A stretch of 64,000 nucleotides of DNA from Cyclina sinensis (lineage: Eukaryota; Mollusca; Bivalvia; Venerida; Veneridae). The stretch spans positions 186,001-250,000 of the forward strand of contig JAAONU010000017.1 of NCBI GenBank assembly GCA_012932295.1, in the 5' to 3' direction. Below are positions 12,901 to 27,900 of this stretch, piece by piece (position 1 is the first letter of the stretch; the number at the start of each line of letters is the position of its first letter). The notes below the pieces were generated by a model. That model was not told the origin of the DNA, searched no databases, and was given only the letters and a program-made list of their open reading frames with translations. A program made the translations under genes and the position numbers.

Positions 12901-15900
12901 CTGAAATTCGGCCATTTAAGCCTAGAACGTCGCATATTTGTAAGATTAGAATAGGTCCAGTAGGCAGTGGATTGAAAAAAAAAGACGTATACTATATTTT
13001 TTGTTAATTTGCCTTTTTAATTGATGCGATGAAACTGCTTAAAAATATAAGATACATTCACTGTAGAGATCCAGTATAAAAGAAAGATGTTTTATATACA
13101 ACAGATTTGCCAGTCAGGTGCTATTAAAAATTTCTTAGTACAAGCAGCCTTTAATTGTTATACATAAACAGATTTAAGTTCTGTTTTGGAAATCTCCAGT
13201 ATTTTGAGGCGGGTAACGTGTAACGAACAGATATATTTAAGCGTTACTCTTGTCCTTATGTCCGTCCGTCTGTCCTCACGTCTGTGTGTCCCAAAACATT
13301 GTGGTAGAACTTTTCATTTATCTTTTGAAGCATCTGACTAGTCTAGGAGTGCAAATGGTCGCAAAGGAAGATATTTTCGTTGCGGATATCTTACCAGAGT
13401 TGTGGACCTTTGTTTTTTACTATTAAGGATATAAAGAAAATGTTGTATGACGAACTTCTTATTTATCTTTCAGAGAATTTGCTTCAAATTTTAACAGTCT
13501 AATAGTCTTGGTATGTAAATAGTCATAAAGACAAAAATTACGATTCAAATGGGGTATTTCTGTATGGGGTATACATACAAATTAGTCAACTTCGACCTGG
13601 ACGTGTAGATGCGCGTGAAGGAAGAAATATCTGTTTGTCCTTCTACCCTTTATATTTTTCACTTTGAGGAATATAGAGAAAATTGAAATTACGGGTCTTT
13701 TATATTTTCTACAATCTGTTAAAGAGTTAATCTTTTGTGTCGATCACTTTATTCACACTAAGATTTGATTCAAACCTTCACAGATGAAGAATTTAGGTGT
13801 GTAAATGTTGGTAAAGGTAAGAATTCCTATTCTTTTTTAATGATATTTTCTTTCAAACAATCATTATTTACTTTTATTTTATGCCTACCAATGTAATATA
13901 GGGAAATATCAGTGAGATAAAAGTGATAATACACTGTTTTGAATCAGGTAATTACCATTTTGATAATACATGTTTGTGCCCGAACTATTGAATATTGAGT
14001 ATTAATCCGCTTTTATAATTAAAGTATGTATGGCAAAATTCAATTAATATTGATAAACTGTGTAGACAAAAATAAATATTATTTGATGAAAGTGTATTCA
14101 GTTTATTTCAGCAGAAGTAAAGTTATCATATGTATTGGAGATTGTCTGCACTTTTTTTGTGCGGAGTAACCAAAGTACGCATTAACTGATTTGGGGCTCA
14201 CCATGGGGAATTTATTGAAGGCCCTGATTAAAAATGTCATAAAAAAACCCATTTTTGACGTGTTGGCATAAAATAAAAAGAAAATTTGTTTGTTTTTTAG
14301 TGGAAGATGGGAATTTATTTCATCTCGTGAACACCATATGTTGATATTTTCACTCGTGGCTGCGCCACTCGTGAAAATATCACATATGGTGTTCACTCGA
14401 TGAAATAAATTCTCATCTTCCACAAAAACAAACAAATATCCTCTATATATATACATTTACAATCATTTACGAATATGCGTGCAAAAAACTGATTGGACCA
14501 CAAGTCCTAAAAGCATTGTACAAAGGTCCTTTTCAATAGTGATTAAGTTAAACTATCAAAATAATAAAAAGAGAAAAAGCTGGAATTTTAAAGCACATTT
14601 TTTTGTGAATGAAGTCGAATTGTTAAAATTGCTTAAAGTAGAGAAAACATGAAAAAACTTAATTTGCATGAAGAGAGAGAGAAGAAAACGAAGTCTGGTC
14701 CAAAAGAAAATTTAAAACCATATATTTTATGATTTTATGTACATGTAGTGATCATACTACAAAGTGTCGTGCTGTATTTTATGAATTGTTGAACCGCATT
14801 AAATATTTCACATTTTCGTCCTAATAACATTTCGAAAGTCAATTGATGAAATCAAGGAAGGTTGATAAAGTTATTGTTCTAGCAACGACAATATATTGGA
14901 CAAACAAACAAAAAGGGTACTTCGACAGTTTCATCGAAGAATTCACACTGACACATCGACCTTGCAGACACGTGATTCTTATGCAGAATATAGTAGCTTA
15001 TGCATAATTGTAATGCTTATTATCGTATTATGCATCTCCTCAAGAAAAACTTCTCAAAACTAATTACACTATAATTTTCGGCATAATGTGTAATTTAAAA
15101 TTTTCTTCTCTAAAGCAAGACCAGGCTAAACAAAGTCGCAGCAAAATCCGACTCAATTTAACTTTGTTTTTGTAAAACTTCATGTTTTAATTCTGAATAG
15201 TCTTGTTGAAGCAGCTCATGGAAATAACTAACTTATGAAATATTTGCATAGAAAGCCATGCTACCTTTGTAATGAAAGGTGTAAATAAACTGCTTTATAG
15301 CCCACCACTTAAATCAATCTTTACAACATTTGTTTTTAGAAGTTTGTTTCAAAATATTTGCAGACAATTATTTTAACTATCAGCATTACCAAACAAAACA
15401 TAGGATGGCTTACTTGTTGGAATATCTTCTTTTATTAGCTTCTGGCTTTCATCTATGTCTTTGAAAACATCCAATTTCGAAATGGCACGGTTAGCATGCA
15501 CACGTTTCTTCTCTGTGTGCACAACTGCGTCCCCGGCTTTCACCTTGTTTAGAATAAAACAACTCATAAACATGAAACATTTTAAAAGTATTTGAATATA
15601 TTACTAGATAGCCTGACTTGTTAAAGTTCTAACTACAAGTTCAAATCTGTTAAAATAAAGTCTAACTGTGCATCAGACTCTACAGCTTACAGCTGAAAAT
15701 CGTTGTTATAAAGAATATAAAACAAATGTTTTACAGAGATTTCAGAATGATAGGTATATGGGTGAAAGTTTCAAGTCGTCTCGTTTTGTCATGTATTGAA
15801 TATTTATTCATAAACGTTTCTTTTAACATATTTCAAACGTTTTAAAAAACGTTTTGATTGCGCTAAATAAATGACCGCTTTTGAACAGTAGTACAAACTT

Positions 15901-18900
15901 ACAATGGCCAGAAACGTATATTCCTCCCCAATGTCTGAGGTAAATATAGCACGAAGTGGCAACTCTGAGTCACATTCCACCGCCTCGTCAATATCTGGTA
16001 TATATATGTAACTGTCTGAAGGTGAATACCATTTTGTAAGTCTTAGATAAGCGTTAGGAGGGTAGGTCCAAATGTATAACTCATCATCTGTGTATCGCCA
16101 GTCTGTCTCGTAAACAATGGCCTTAGCCTAGAAATAATCAACATTCAAGGTTACAGAGTAACAGTTCATCATTTTTTATTCAACTTAGTTGTCTAAAGAG
16201 TATAAGGACGCTTATTTGTGAAGTAAAATCCATGACTGATTGGTAAGAAACGCGTGCATGTGAAAATAAAAGAGAATTAGTTTTCAAAACTCCATTTGTC
16301 CGGTTTTACAAACATCTGGGCCCATAAACACTTTATGATGGAAAAATGTTGTTGGGCCTCATAACTGCTTTATTCGTTGGTCACAGACATGACCCTGTTC
16401 CATAAGCGAATCTTGGATGAAACAGTAACACACAGCGGTGCATTTTGTGTTAATAAATAAGAAGAGTACCAAGTCTCTGGACAAGAAATCATATGCCCTA
16501 CTCTGGACAAGACATAATATGCCCTAGTCTAGACAAGAAATTATATAACCTACTCAGGACAAGACATTATATACCCTAGTCTGGACAAGAAATTATATGC
16601 CCTACTCTGGAAAAAACATTCAATGCCCTACTCTGATCAAGAAATTATATGCCCAACTCTGGACAAACATTATATGCCCTAGTCAGGGCAAGATATTATA
16701 TGTCCTACTCTGGACAAGACATTATATGCCCTACTCTGGACAAGACATTATATGTCCTACTCTGGACAAGACATTTTATGTACTATTATGGACAAGACAT
16801 TATATGCCCTACTCTGGACAAGACATTATATGTCCTACTCTGGACAAGACATTATATGCCCTACTCTGGACAAGACATTATATGTCCTACTCTGGACAAA
16901 ACATTATATGCTCTACTCTGGACAAGACATTATATGTCCTACTCTGGACAAGACATTATATGTCCTACTCTGGACAAGACATTATATGCCCTACTCTGTA
17001 CAAGACATTAAATGTCCTACTTTGGACAAGACATTATATGCCATACTATGTACAAGACATTAAATGTCCTACTCTGGACAAGACATTTTATGTACTATTA
17101 TGGACAAGACATTATATGCTCTACTCTGTACAAGACATTATATGTCCTATCCTGGGCAACATTATATGCCCTACTCTGGACAAGACATTATATATCCTAT
17201 TCTGGGCAAGACATTATATGTCCTATTCTGGGCAAGACATTATATGCCCTATTCTGGGCAAGACATTATATGCCCTATGCGACAAGACATTATATATCCT
17301 ATTCTGGGCAAGACATTATATGCCCTATTCTGGACAAGACATTATATATCCTATTCTGGGCAAGACATTATATGTCCTATTCGGGACAAGACATTATATG
17401 TCCTACTCTGGACAAGACATTATATGTCCTACTCTGGACAAGACATTTAATGCCCTACTCTGGACAAAACATGATATATTTATTTGGTCGGCTGTCTCTA
17501 CTGCTATATGTTAATATCCTATGACAAGATTTTGGATCATAAATTTTTCAAACAATTTTAAATGTGACATTTGTAATTTAGATAAATGAACACCTAATCA
17601 GATATGGAAAGGTTATCACAAAGATATGATTGACTTCTACTAGTTAAATTGTTTTTGTTTTTATATAGTATTTGATAAGCTAAATTGTTTGCAAATATAT
17701 GATCATTTCTCTATATATGAATAAAATACAAGTTATTGGACCCTTTGTATCTCTAGTCTTACCATCATTTTGAAACAATGATAAAATTCTCACGTTCAAG
17801 TTCAAGAATCCTGTTTCATTTTCAAATTCATCAATGACGAAATGAACTATTCCATTCTCATCTGAAGTGAAATTATTTGCCCATTTGTAAGGTGAGTTGT
17901 AAGTTGAACGTGCTTCTACTCGGATATGTTCCCCAGGTGCTGGACTCCCGTCAGGATTTGTGACAACAACCTGCAAATTTAAAACATCAAAAAACATTCT
18001 GTGAATTTTTATTGCTCTAAAAGTGCTATAGTTAACAACATAAGTCTCATAAGAGGTACTTATTTCCTAATGTTTAAACAAAATTCAAACCAAGTCTCAA
18101 ATAATGAATTCGTCAAAAGTACAAGTTAATTCCTTAAAAAAGTTGTGCTACCTGATATAAACGATTTGTAGATTATTGCTTACTTTCTTTCCCGAAACAT
18201 CCGAACAACCTGACAAACACGAGCTTCACCTGATTGCTTACCCAGTTTCCCGACACATCAAAACAACCTGATAGAAACGAGCTTTACATGAATGCCTACC
18301 TAGTTTCCAGACACATCCAAACAAGCTGATAGAAACGAGCTTTACATGAATGCCTACCTAGTTTCCAGACACATCCAAACAACCTGATATAAACGAGCTT
18401 TACATGAATGCCTATCTAGTTTCCAGACACATCCAAACAAGCTGATATAAACAAGCTTTACATGAATGCCTACCTAGTTTCCAGACACATCCAAACAGCC
18501 TGATATAAACGAGCTTCACATGATTACTAACCTAGTTTCCAGACACGTCAAAACAGCCTGATATAAACGAGCTTTACATGATTACTAACCTAGTTTTCAG
18601 ACACATCCAAACAGCCTGATATAAACTAGCTTCACATGATTACTTACCTAGTTTGCAGACACATCCAAACGTCTGATATAAACTAGCTTCACATGATTAC
18701 TTACCTAGTTTTCAGACACATCCAATCAGCCTGATATAAACTAGCTTCACATGATTACTTACCTAGTTTCCCGACACATCAAAACAAGCTGATATAAACT
18801 AGATTCATATGAATACCTACCTAGTTTCCCGAAACATCCAAACAGCCTGATATAAACGAGCTTTACATGATTACTTACCTAGTTTCCAGACAGATCCAAT

Positions 18901-21900
18901 CAGCCTGATATAAACTAGCTTCACATGATTACTTACCTAGTTTCCAGACACGTCCAAACAGCCTGATATAAACGAGCTTCACATGATTACTAACCTAGTT
19001 TCCAGACACGTCAAAACAGCCTGATATAAACGAGCTTTACATGATTACTAACCTAGTTTCCCGACACATCAAAACAAGCTGATATAAACTAGCTTCATAT
19101 GAATACCTACCTAGTTTCCCGAAACATCCAAACAGCCTGATATAAACGAGCTTTACATGATTACTTACCTAGTTTCCAGACAGATCCAATCAGCCTGATA
19201 TAAACTAGCTTTACATGATTACTTACCTAGTTTCCCGACACATCCAAACAGCCTGATATAAACTAGCTTCACATGATTACTTACCTAGTTTCCCGACACA
19301 TCCAAACAGCCTGATATAAACTAGCTTCACATGATTACTTACCTAGTTTCCCGACACATCCAAACAGCCTGATATAAACTAGCTTCACATGATTACTTAC
19401 CTAGTTTCCCGACACATCCAAACAAGCTGATATAAACTAGCTTCACATGATTACTTACCTAGTTTCCAGACACATCCAAACAGCCTGATATAAACTAGCT
19501 TCACATGATAACTTATCTAGTTTCCATACACGTCCAAACAGCCTGATATAAACGAGCTTTACATGATTACTTACCTAGTTTCCAGACACATCCAAACAGC
19601 CTAAATAAACTAGCTTCACATGATTACTTACCTAGTTTCCAGACACGTCCAAACAGCCTGATATAAACGAGCTTCACATGATTACTAACCTAGTTTCCAG
19701 ACACGTCAAAACAGCCTGATATAAACGAGCTTTACATGATTACTAACCTAGTTTCCCGACACATCAAAACAAGCTGATATAAACTAGCTTCATATGAATA
19801 CCTACCTAGTTTCCCGAAACATCCAAACAGCCTGATATAAACGAGCTTTACATGATTACTTACCTAGTTTCCAGACAGATCCAATCAGCCTGATATAAAC
19901 TAGCTTTACATGATTACTTACCTAGTTTCCCGACACATCCAAACAGCCTGATATAAACTAGCTTCACATGATTACTTACCTAGTTTCCCGACACATCCAA
20001 ACAGCCTGATATAAACTAGCTTCACATGATTACTTACCTAGTTTCCAGACACATCCAAACAAGCTGATATAAACTAGCTTCACATGATTACTTACCTAGT
20101 TTCCCGACACATCCAAACAAGCTGATATAAACTAGCTTCACATGATTACTTACCTAGTTTCCAGACACATCCAAACAGCCTGATATAAACTAGCTTCACA
20201 TGATAACTTATCTAGTTTCCATACACGTCCAAACAGCCTGATATAAACGAGCTTTACATGATTACTTACCTAGTTTCCAAACACATCCAAACAGCCTAAA
20301 TAAACTAGCTTCACATGATTACTTACCTAGTTTCCAGACGCATCCAAACAGCCTGATATAAACTAGCTCCACATGATTACTTACCTAGTATTCAGACACA
20401 TCCAAACAGCCTGATATAAACTAGCCTGATATAAACTAGCTCCACATGATTACTTACCTAGTATTCAGACACATCCAAACAGCCTGATATAAACTAGCTT
20501 CACATGATTACTTACCTAGTTTCCCGACACATCCAAACAAGCTGATATAAACTAGCTTCACATGATTACTTACCTAGTTTCCAGACACATCCAAACAGCC
20601 TGATATAAACTAGCTTCACATGATAACTTATCTAGTTTCCATACACGTCCAAACAGCCTGATATAAACGAGCTTTACATGATTACTTACCTAGTTTCCAG
20701 ACACATCCAAACAGCCTAAATAAACTAGCTTCACATGATTACTTACCTAGTTTCCAGACACGTCCAAACAGCCTGATATAAACGAGCTTCACATGATTAC
20801 TAACCTAGTTTCCAGACACGTCAAAACAGCCTGATATAAACGAGCTTTACATGATTACTAACCTAGTTTCCCGACACATCAAAACAAGCTGATATAAACT
20901 AGCTTCATATGAATACCTACCTAGTTTCCCGAAACATCCAAACAGCCTGATATAAACGAGCTTTACATGATTACTTACCTAGTTTCCAGACAGATCCAAT
21001 CAGCCTGATATAAACTAGCTTTACATGATTACTTACCTAGTTTCCCGACACATCCAAACAGCCTGATATAAACTAGCTTCACATGATTACTTACCTAGTT
21101 TCCCGACACATCCAAACAGCCTGATATAAACTAGCTTCACATGATTACTTACCTAGTTTCCAGACACATCCAAACAAGCTGATATAAACTAGCTTCACAT
21201 GATTACTTACCTAGTTTCCCGACACATCCAAACAAGCTGATATAAACTAGCTTCACATGATTACTTACCTAGTTTCCAGACACATCCAAACAGCCTGATA
21301 TAAACTAGCTTCACATGATAACTTATCTAGTTTCCATACACGTCCAAACAGCCTGATATAAACGAGCTTTACATGATTACTTACCTAGTTTCCAGACACA
21401 TCCAAACAGCCTAATATAAACTAGCTTCACATGATTACTTACCTAGTTTCCAGACGCATCCAAACAGCCTGATATAAACTAGCTCCACATGATTACTTAC
21501 CTAGTATTCAGACACATCCAAACAGCCTGATATAAACTAGCCTGATATAAACTAGCTCCACATGATTACTTACCTAGTATTCAGACACATCCAAACAGCC
21601 TGATATAAACTAGCTTCACATGATTACTTACCTAGTTTCCAGACACATCCAAACAGCCTGATATAAACTAGCTTCACATGATTACTTACCTAGTTTTCAG
21701 ACACATCCAAACAGCCTGATATAAACTAGCTTCACATGATTACTTTCTTTCCGACACATCGGAAAACTGAGTTTTGCAATGTTATTATGAACTCCAGCAT
21801 AAAACAAACTAAATTAAATTTACCATTTAGCAGCTCTTTAATAAAAGTTACCGTTATAACTTATAAGTACTTACTCTGCCGCTGTACGGGAATGCTGGTT

Positions 21901-24900
21901 TGTAGTAATTATCAAAATCATCCTCGATTTTAAGATTGATAGGGTCCCTAGTCAGTCTAGGGCCAGATGATCTTCCAGACAACTGTATTCCTATGGAAAC
22001 GAACAAAAATACCTTTTGTACACAATTCTTAAAACCTGTCTAACAATCTTTATACCATCTACATATCTCTTGAAAACTTCTATATAAAGATTTTTCAGAA
22101 ATCAGAAACATTCGTTTGTTAAAAAATGTATTAACATGACGTGAAAAGATTTCACGTGAGTAACAAGGCAGTGAAGGAATATCTGCGGGTATAAATGACC
22201 TATGTCTCTGATTGTCACAATTTCTGAATGGTCTACACATGCCAGTATGGAGAAATGATGTTTATCCGTAATAACAGTAATGTATGTTCGCGCTAATGTC
22301 TAGCAAATGGGAATAAACTGCATTTTAACTTCAAACTAACTATCGTCAAAACCTTTCTTACCTACGCAGGCGGCTTCTTGCACAAAAAGTTGTTTATGAC
22401 AGACAAAGGGTTTATTTAGAAAAAAATAAACAAACAGTAAATAATTTTGTTTTCTGGTAATTAGGTATAAATCATAAAGTATCAACAAATCATTTTTGTT
22501 TTACAAAGTTATCAGTTTCTCGTCATTAGATGCAAAATAGCGATGTTACAATTCCTGTCTGGCAAGCTGAGTACTTGTTAGTTTTATTAAGTGTAAAGGT
22601 GAAATATTTTATTTGGCTCGGGAATGGCTCAGGAATGGTACAAGGAACATCGTTATACAATTCTCTACGATATTTTATCCAACGATCTCTGATATCTACT
22701 ATGTACCTGTCTCTTCCTCCGTTACGTTTGCCTCTATCTCGAGAGAGCCCCATGTCGAATACTGTCTATATCCAAGTTTGATATCATTAGCAGGTACAAA
22801 GAACTCATAGCAACCATCAATCTGTAATATGTCCGTAGTTTATTCATACATTTATGTGAATATATTTTGTTAATTCAAGAAAGAAGGAGCTGTGGCGTTA
22901 AGGTTCAATTCTGTATTCCCAAAAAAGTATAATATATAAAATATATAAAATATTTATCAGCAACTTTGTTTTGTTGAGAACGCAGAAACATACTGGAAGT
23001 CACAAGATTTAGCCCTCAGCGCAACTTTACAACAACAAAAGTCATCATTTTTCTATAACGAAATACTTCTGAAGTCCAAAAAGCAAATAAAAAGGTGACA
23101 CAATATGAAAAGGTTCTACTATAAATGCTATGTTCAAGCCTGCAACAACTTTCAAATCTTGATTGTCTTCTATAATCTTGCAGTTTCTGTATGTTTCTGT
23201 TTGTAAAGTCAAACTTCTACGGAAAAGTTCCAACAATAATGCCAGTCAAATTATGTTTATGTTTATGCTACATTAAGTGTTACCGGCACTGAACTTTACA
23301 ACTTATATCTAAACATGGGGCTAAGATTTAAATTAATTTTGTCTTGTCCGACCTGGATAATAAATATAAAACGGGGAATATCTAAAACAAAGTTTTGCCA
23401 TATTTACGAATAAATAACAAATGATAACACTGGTTGTGTTGCAGTAGATTTCTAAAATTATTAAAATTCTTTGACGTAACGTATTTGTGATGCAACATCT
23501 GATATATCAAAGGAAAAAGTCAAAGACAAAGCATGTTTATTCATGTAAGTTCCACAAACACCATACCTTTGCTATCACATCAGCACATGGTCTTTTTTCT
23601 GTATAGTAGCTATAACCTTTATAACAAACACTCATCTTCAGCGTTCCTTTCACAGGCTTTCCATATGTGTATCTAAAAATTCAATTCTAATTCAATAACG
23701 TCTTTGAATATAAATGCTGAGTAGGAAGTGACGTCAAGAGTTGAACAACTTTGAGAAGAAGGTAACGTCATAAGTTAAGTAAATGATGTGTTTCGAACGA
23801 ATAGATTAAAAAAAAACACGGTTATCTAGAAAATACAATATTGATCTTGTAAACATATGTGATTTTAATTACAATTTGTCCAGTCGCAGATTTTTTTTAA
23901 TTGGTTGACAATGTTATTGATTAATCAGTGTCACCCACTAGTTATAGGTTAGTGTCTATAAGTACGATTTCATAGAGTTAAGTATAAAAAAACCGTTTAA
24001 AAAACAACAAAAAAAAACAAACAAAACAAAAAAACACTAACCGACATAGTAGTTAAATTTATATTGTGTCTACTAACTAAAATCGATCTATTACTAGTAA
24101 CTGAAATCACTGAAACCAAATGTTCATGTATTTACCGCGTTTGGACTTAGTAACAACTGAAACATATTAAAAATGAGAGAAATTTATTTTAATCCTAATC
24201 CTAATTTAATCCTAATCAAAATTATTGTTTTTAAAGCAAAACAAAATACAAAGGAATAAAACTAAAGAAAAAGATTTGGCTCGAGATGGGGTTGAAGAAA
24301 ACCTTCAATGAAAAGGTTTCAAACCTGTACATGTTACTGGAAATGAGTACTCTTCAGAGTGGAGTCAAGGGAGCATGTATCTCATAACTTAACCACTAAA
24401 TTGGTTAGTGTGGTTAGTGGTTATAAGTAAAAATAAAATCAAGTATGTTGCGCGGCTGAGTAGTCACCTGACTAATTCAATTTTATTGAGGCTTACTCTT
24501 AAACATCAACCTATTCCAAGTTAGTGACACTACACTAAAATTCTTCACCTCTTAAACATCAACCTATTCCAAGTTAGTGACACTACAATAAAATTCTTCA
24601 CCTCTTAAACATCAACCTATTCCAAGTTAGTGACACTACAATAAAATTCTTCACCTCTTACTTACTTGGCACAAACAGTTCCAGATATCGTCTGTGTGGT
24701 AGGAAGAAGATATTTAGGGGGTGTTACAGTCACCTCAAACTTTGGCAAAACTACAATCAATATACACCGTGATTAGTACAATGCGTCAATTATTTAATGG
24801 TATGTATACATTTAAATATAAATTCAAATCTAATGTTTGTCGCTTTCTGTTTTAATTAATATTGAAAAAACCTCTAAAAGTACCTTTTTTTCTTCGTGCA

Positions 24901-27900
24901 GCATTTTAAATAAGGCCAATTACGCCTTGATTGGTGATTTGGGGTCAGACGGTTTCAAATACAATTATTAAAGAATATTCGATGAAAATTTGTTATTATG
25001 GCTGACAGTATAAACCTCTCTACTTGTTGCCAAAATTCTTGAAATGTACTGCACAATTTTTTTTTCAAGCGTTTTCCTCTCCTTTTGCTGGTTTCAATAT
25101 TTTCTTCTTTGTGCATGTAGCTGTGAAACAGCGACAATGTATTCTTGAAAAACAAAATTCCAATTAAAAAAGCCAAACGTATTTTTAATACCATTCAGTC
25201 TTAAAGAAGACATGTCAAATATGCCAAATCCAGACATCTAACAACTAAAATATCTTAAATAGATTTTACCGTATTCATCTACTTTGAATGGTTGAACAAT
25301 TTCATCTTTTCCGTACAGAACTTTGATTTTCCAGGAACCAAGGATAGGATCGGAGCTTAGCTGCATGTCAAGCTTCACCAGTCCTGTGCAAAAACATGTC
25401 AACAATTTATTTCTTTTGAACTACCTTAACATCATGCCAAATTCAAACAGTGGGACAAACAGGTTAATGATTAACGATCATGTACCTACGTTAATTTTTA
25501 CAGTTTTGTACAGGTATTTGAAAACATATACAGGAAAAGCCTGTGTTAGGTTGTTTTAAAGAAACCTTTCACCAGTTACACATACATTCTAGCTTTATAT
25601 GTCTGATGTACCTTTGTCGAATCAGTTCGTTTGGAAAAAATCCGATTTTTTTCAAAGCAATTGCACAGTTAATGTGCCTTGAGGCAATAACGACTCAAGA
25701 GACATATTTTTTTCAGGACAGTACACAAAAGTTTGACTGTTATACCATTAGGAGCTGGTACATCGTCCCACTGCATTACTCGCATTCCGTTTGGAGACTC
25801 GATAGTTATAAGCGGGTACTGAAAAAAGAAACGTGTATAATCATTTTATACTTCTTGACCACTGTCAGGTCTACCATACTGCTCGTTACTGTATCAAATT
25901 TCATCTTGCGCACACAAAGTTCGATTAGATTCGCACACGCCATTTTAATTCAAACGATAAGGCAGACGACAGTCGTACCTACCAATGATGCAAACAACCT
26001 TAGGATAAATGATAACTTAATGTAGAGACAGTTTAAACGTCAGTTTACTCTGATATATACACGTGTTTGCTAAGTTTGCTTTTTTATTTAGTTATAACGA
26101 ATTAAAAAACAATTTTGAATTTTCGATAATAGCTAAGTAGTTGCACTTCGGATTTATAATGATTAAATAGCATTCTACCCCCAATTAAAGCTTCTTCCAA
26201 GAAACTAATCTGAAAGGGAATGTCTACATGATCACCTACCCCGTCTGTCCTTGACATCAGCATATAGTCCATTGTCATTACGCGGAACTTGACCATTTGC
26301 CCAGGTTTGTAGATCGGCTTGTCCGTCTGTACCAAAGTGATTAAAGCTGGTGTTTTTGATTCGATATCTTGTTCAGCTCCAAATATATCTTTAGTTACCT
26401 CGTCATTTTCTCCGACAGGTGCGTATGTCATTGTTGCATTGACGACCGCAGAGAACCTGCCATTATTGTATGGCGCTAGGATCTCCAGGCACTGATAAAA
26501 GTCTACATAACAAAATGTAAGTAAACTTGAGCACTTCTCTCTATATAACTAACTGTTTTAATCTACCTGACAGTTATAATCTAGATAGAGAACGAGGAGG
26601 TTGTAAACGAATTATATAGGTAGGCTAAGACCACGTGAAATTTCAAAGTAATCTGTGAACAGGTGTATTTATGTTTTGGAATGAGACTATGTGACTCAGT
26701 ACTGTCCGCTCAGTTAACGATGGCAACAACAATGAAGGTAAAATATCTTATTAGTGAACATGAGCAATCCTTGGAAATTTCTTTGAAGCACAAATGTTGC
26801 TTATTATTGATACTTACGAATAAAAAGACCAATGTAACCGTTTTCCCGTGAACTCAAATAATACGTTATACTGCATGCATTTATTGTTACAATATATTTA
26901 TGTCGGAGACTTTTTACAATGTTGCTAAAATATACATGACGATAGTATATTTTGTGTCAAATCGCATTCAGTTCGACAGTATAAATTACAGTGGCCTCGA
27001 AACAAGTTTGTTCTGTTATATTCAAAGAAAACTTAAAGATCGGTTCTTGTATTTACACTGAAAGGTTTGTAGTTTTGCCGTCTGGTATGTTTCTGTGAAA
27101 GTATGTCGCCAAAAAAACAAACGTTTATAGTATGAATAACTCGAAATATAATATCCCCGAAAGTTTCTTGGCTTACAAATTTAAGGTCTGTCGCATTTGA
27201 AATGTTTAGGCTGTAGATTCACACGGCTAGGGTGGAAACGCTATAGAAGCTTTCTATACAAGTTCGAACCTATAAATAGAATTCTCAAATCACTAGTGAA
27301 ATCGATGGTACTTGAAGTTGTGGGCTAATCTTGTTGGGATCGTCACAATTCTGACGTGTGCGATAGCGACCATCAAGATTTTCAGAAACCCTATTTAAGC
27401 TTGGAAAGCTTGTCAGGCTTCATTAATATTCATATCTATTGTATGTTATTGTTGTGATATATATATATTAAAAATCAATTACTTTACCTCCATCCGGGCT
27501 AACAACTCCAAAGGTTGCAGTTTGCAATTCAACGGTGTTAGTGTCATCTTTACTCAAATATTTGAGCTCCACCGTTACCGTGTACTGGTCCGGTATACCT
27601 TCCTCTTGTAAATCGGTCAACACGAGACAAAATGTTGTTTTTGAACCAGTTTCCATCACCCGGGGTAATGTGAACAAGTACTCCCTGACAAAATAGAATT
27701 CAGTGTACCGTATTATTACATCAGTGATACTAAGATACTTTTTGTGGATTATAATCAGTTGAAAATATAAGGGAAAAAAACAGTCAATGTGGTTGTTCCA
27801 TATTAAAGGAGCGTATTAACCGGTGACATGTTATTTGACTATGTTATCTATTGGCTTATTGTCAATGAAATGAAATAAGGACTAGTAATGTAAAGAAGAA

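Larger units (their letters stand above)
21991..27487. other. Introns between TEP exons 2 and 9
   Basis: Besides the exons and the 53-bp repeat, this holds AT-rich DNA with A-rich runs near 24.0 kb. The plus-strand open frames opposite exons 3, 4 and 8 are antisense shadows. Confidence 0.5.

Noticed and set aside
14103..14456. 117-codon minus frame
   Set aside because: Runs through the foldback hairpin; no conserved content.
16597..17524. Long plus-strand open frames (up to 305 codons) with Leu/Trp/Tyr-rich repeats
   Set aside because: All three frames are open because three 26-bp units total 78 bases; a minisatellite, with no start context or domain.
18180..21750. CRISPR-like array
   Set aside because: Units are contiguous without unique spacers, and the setting is eukaryotic.
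25543..26025. 160-codon plus-strand frame
   Set aside because: Overlaps TEP exon 4 on the other strand; no domain.
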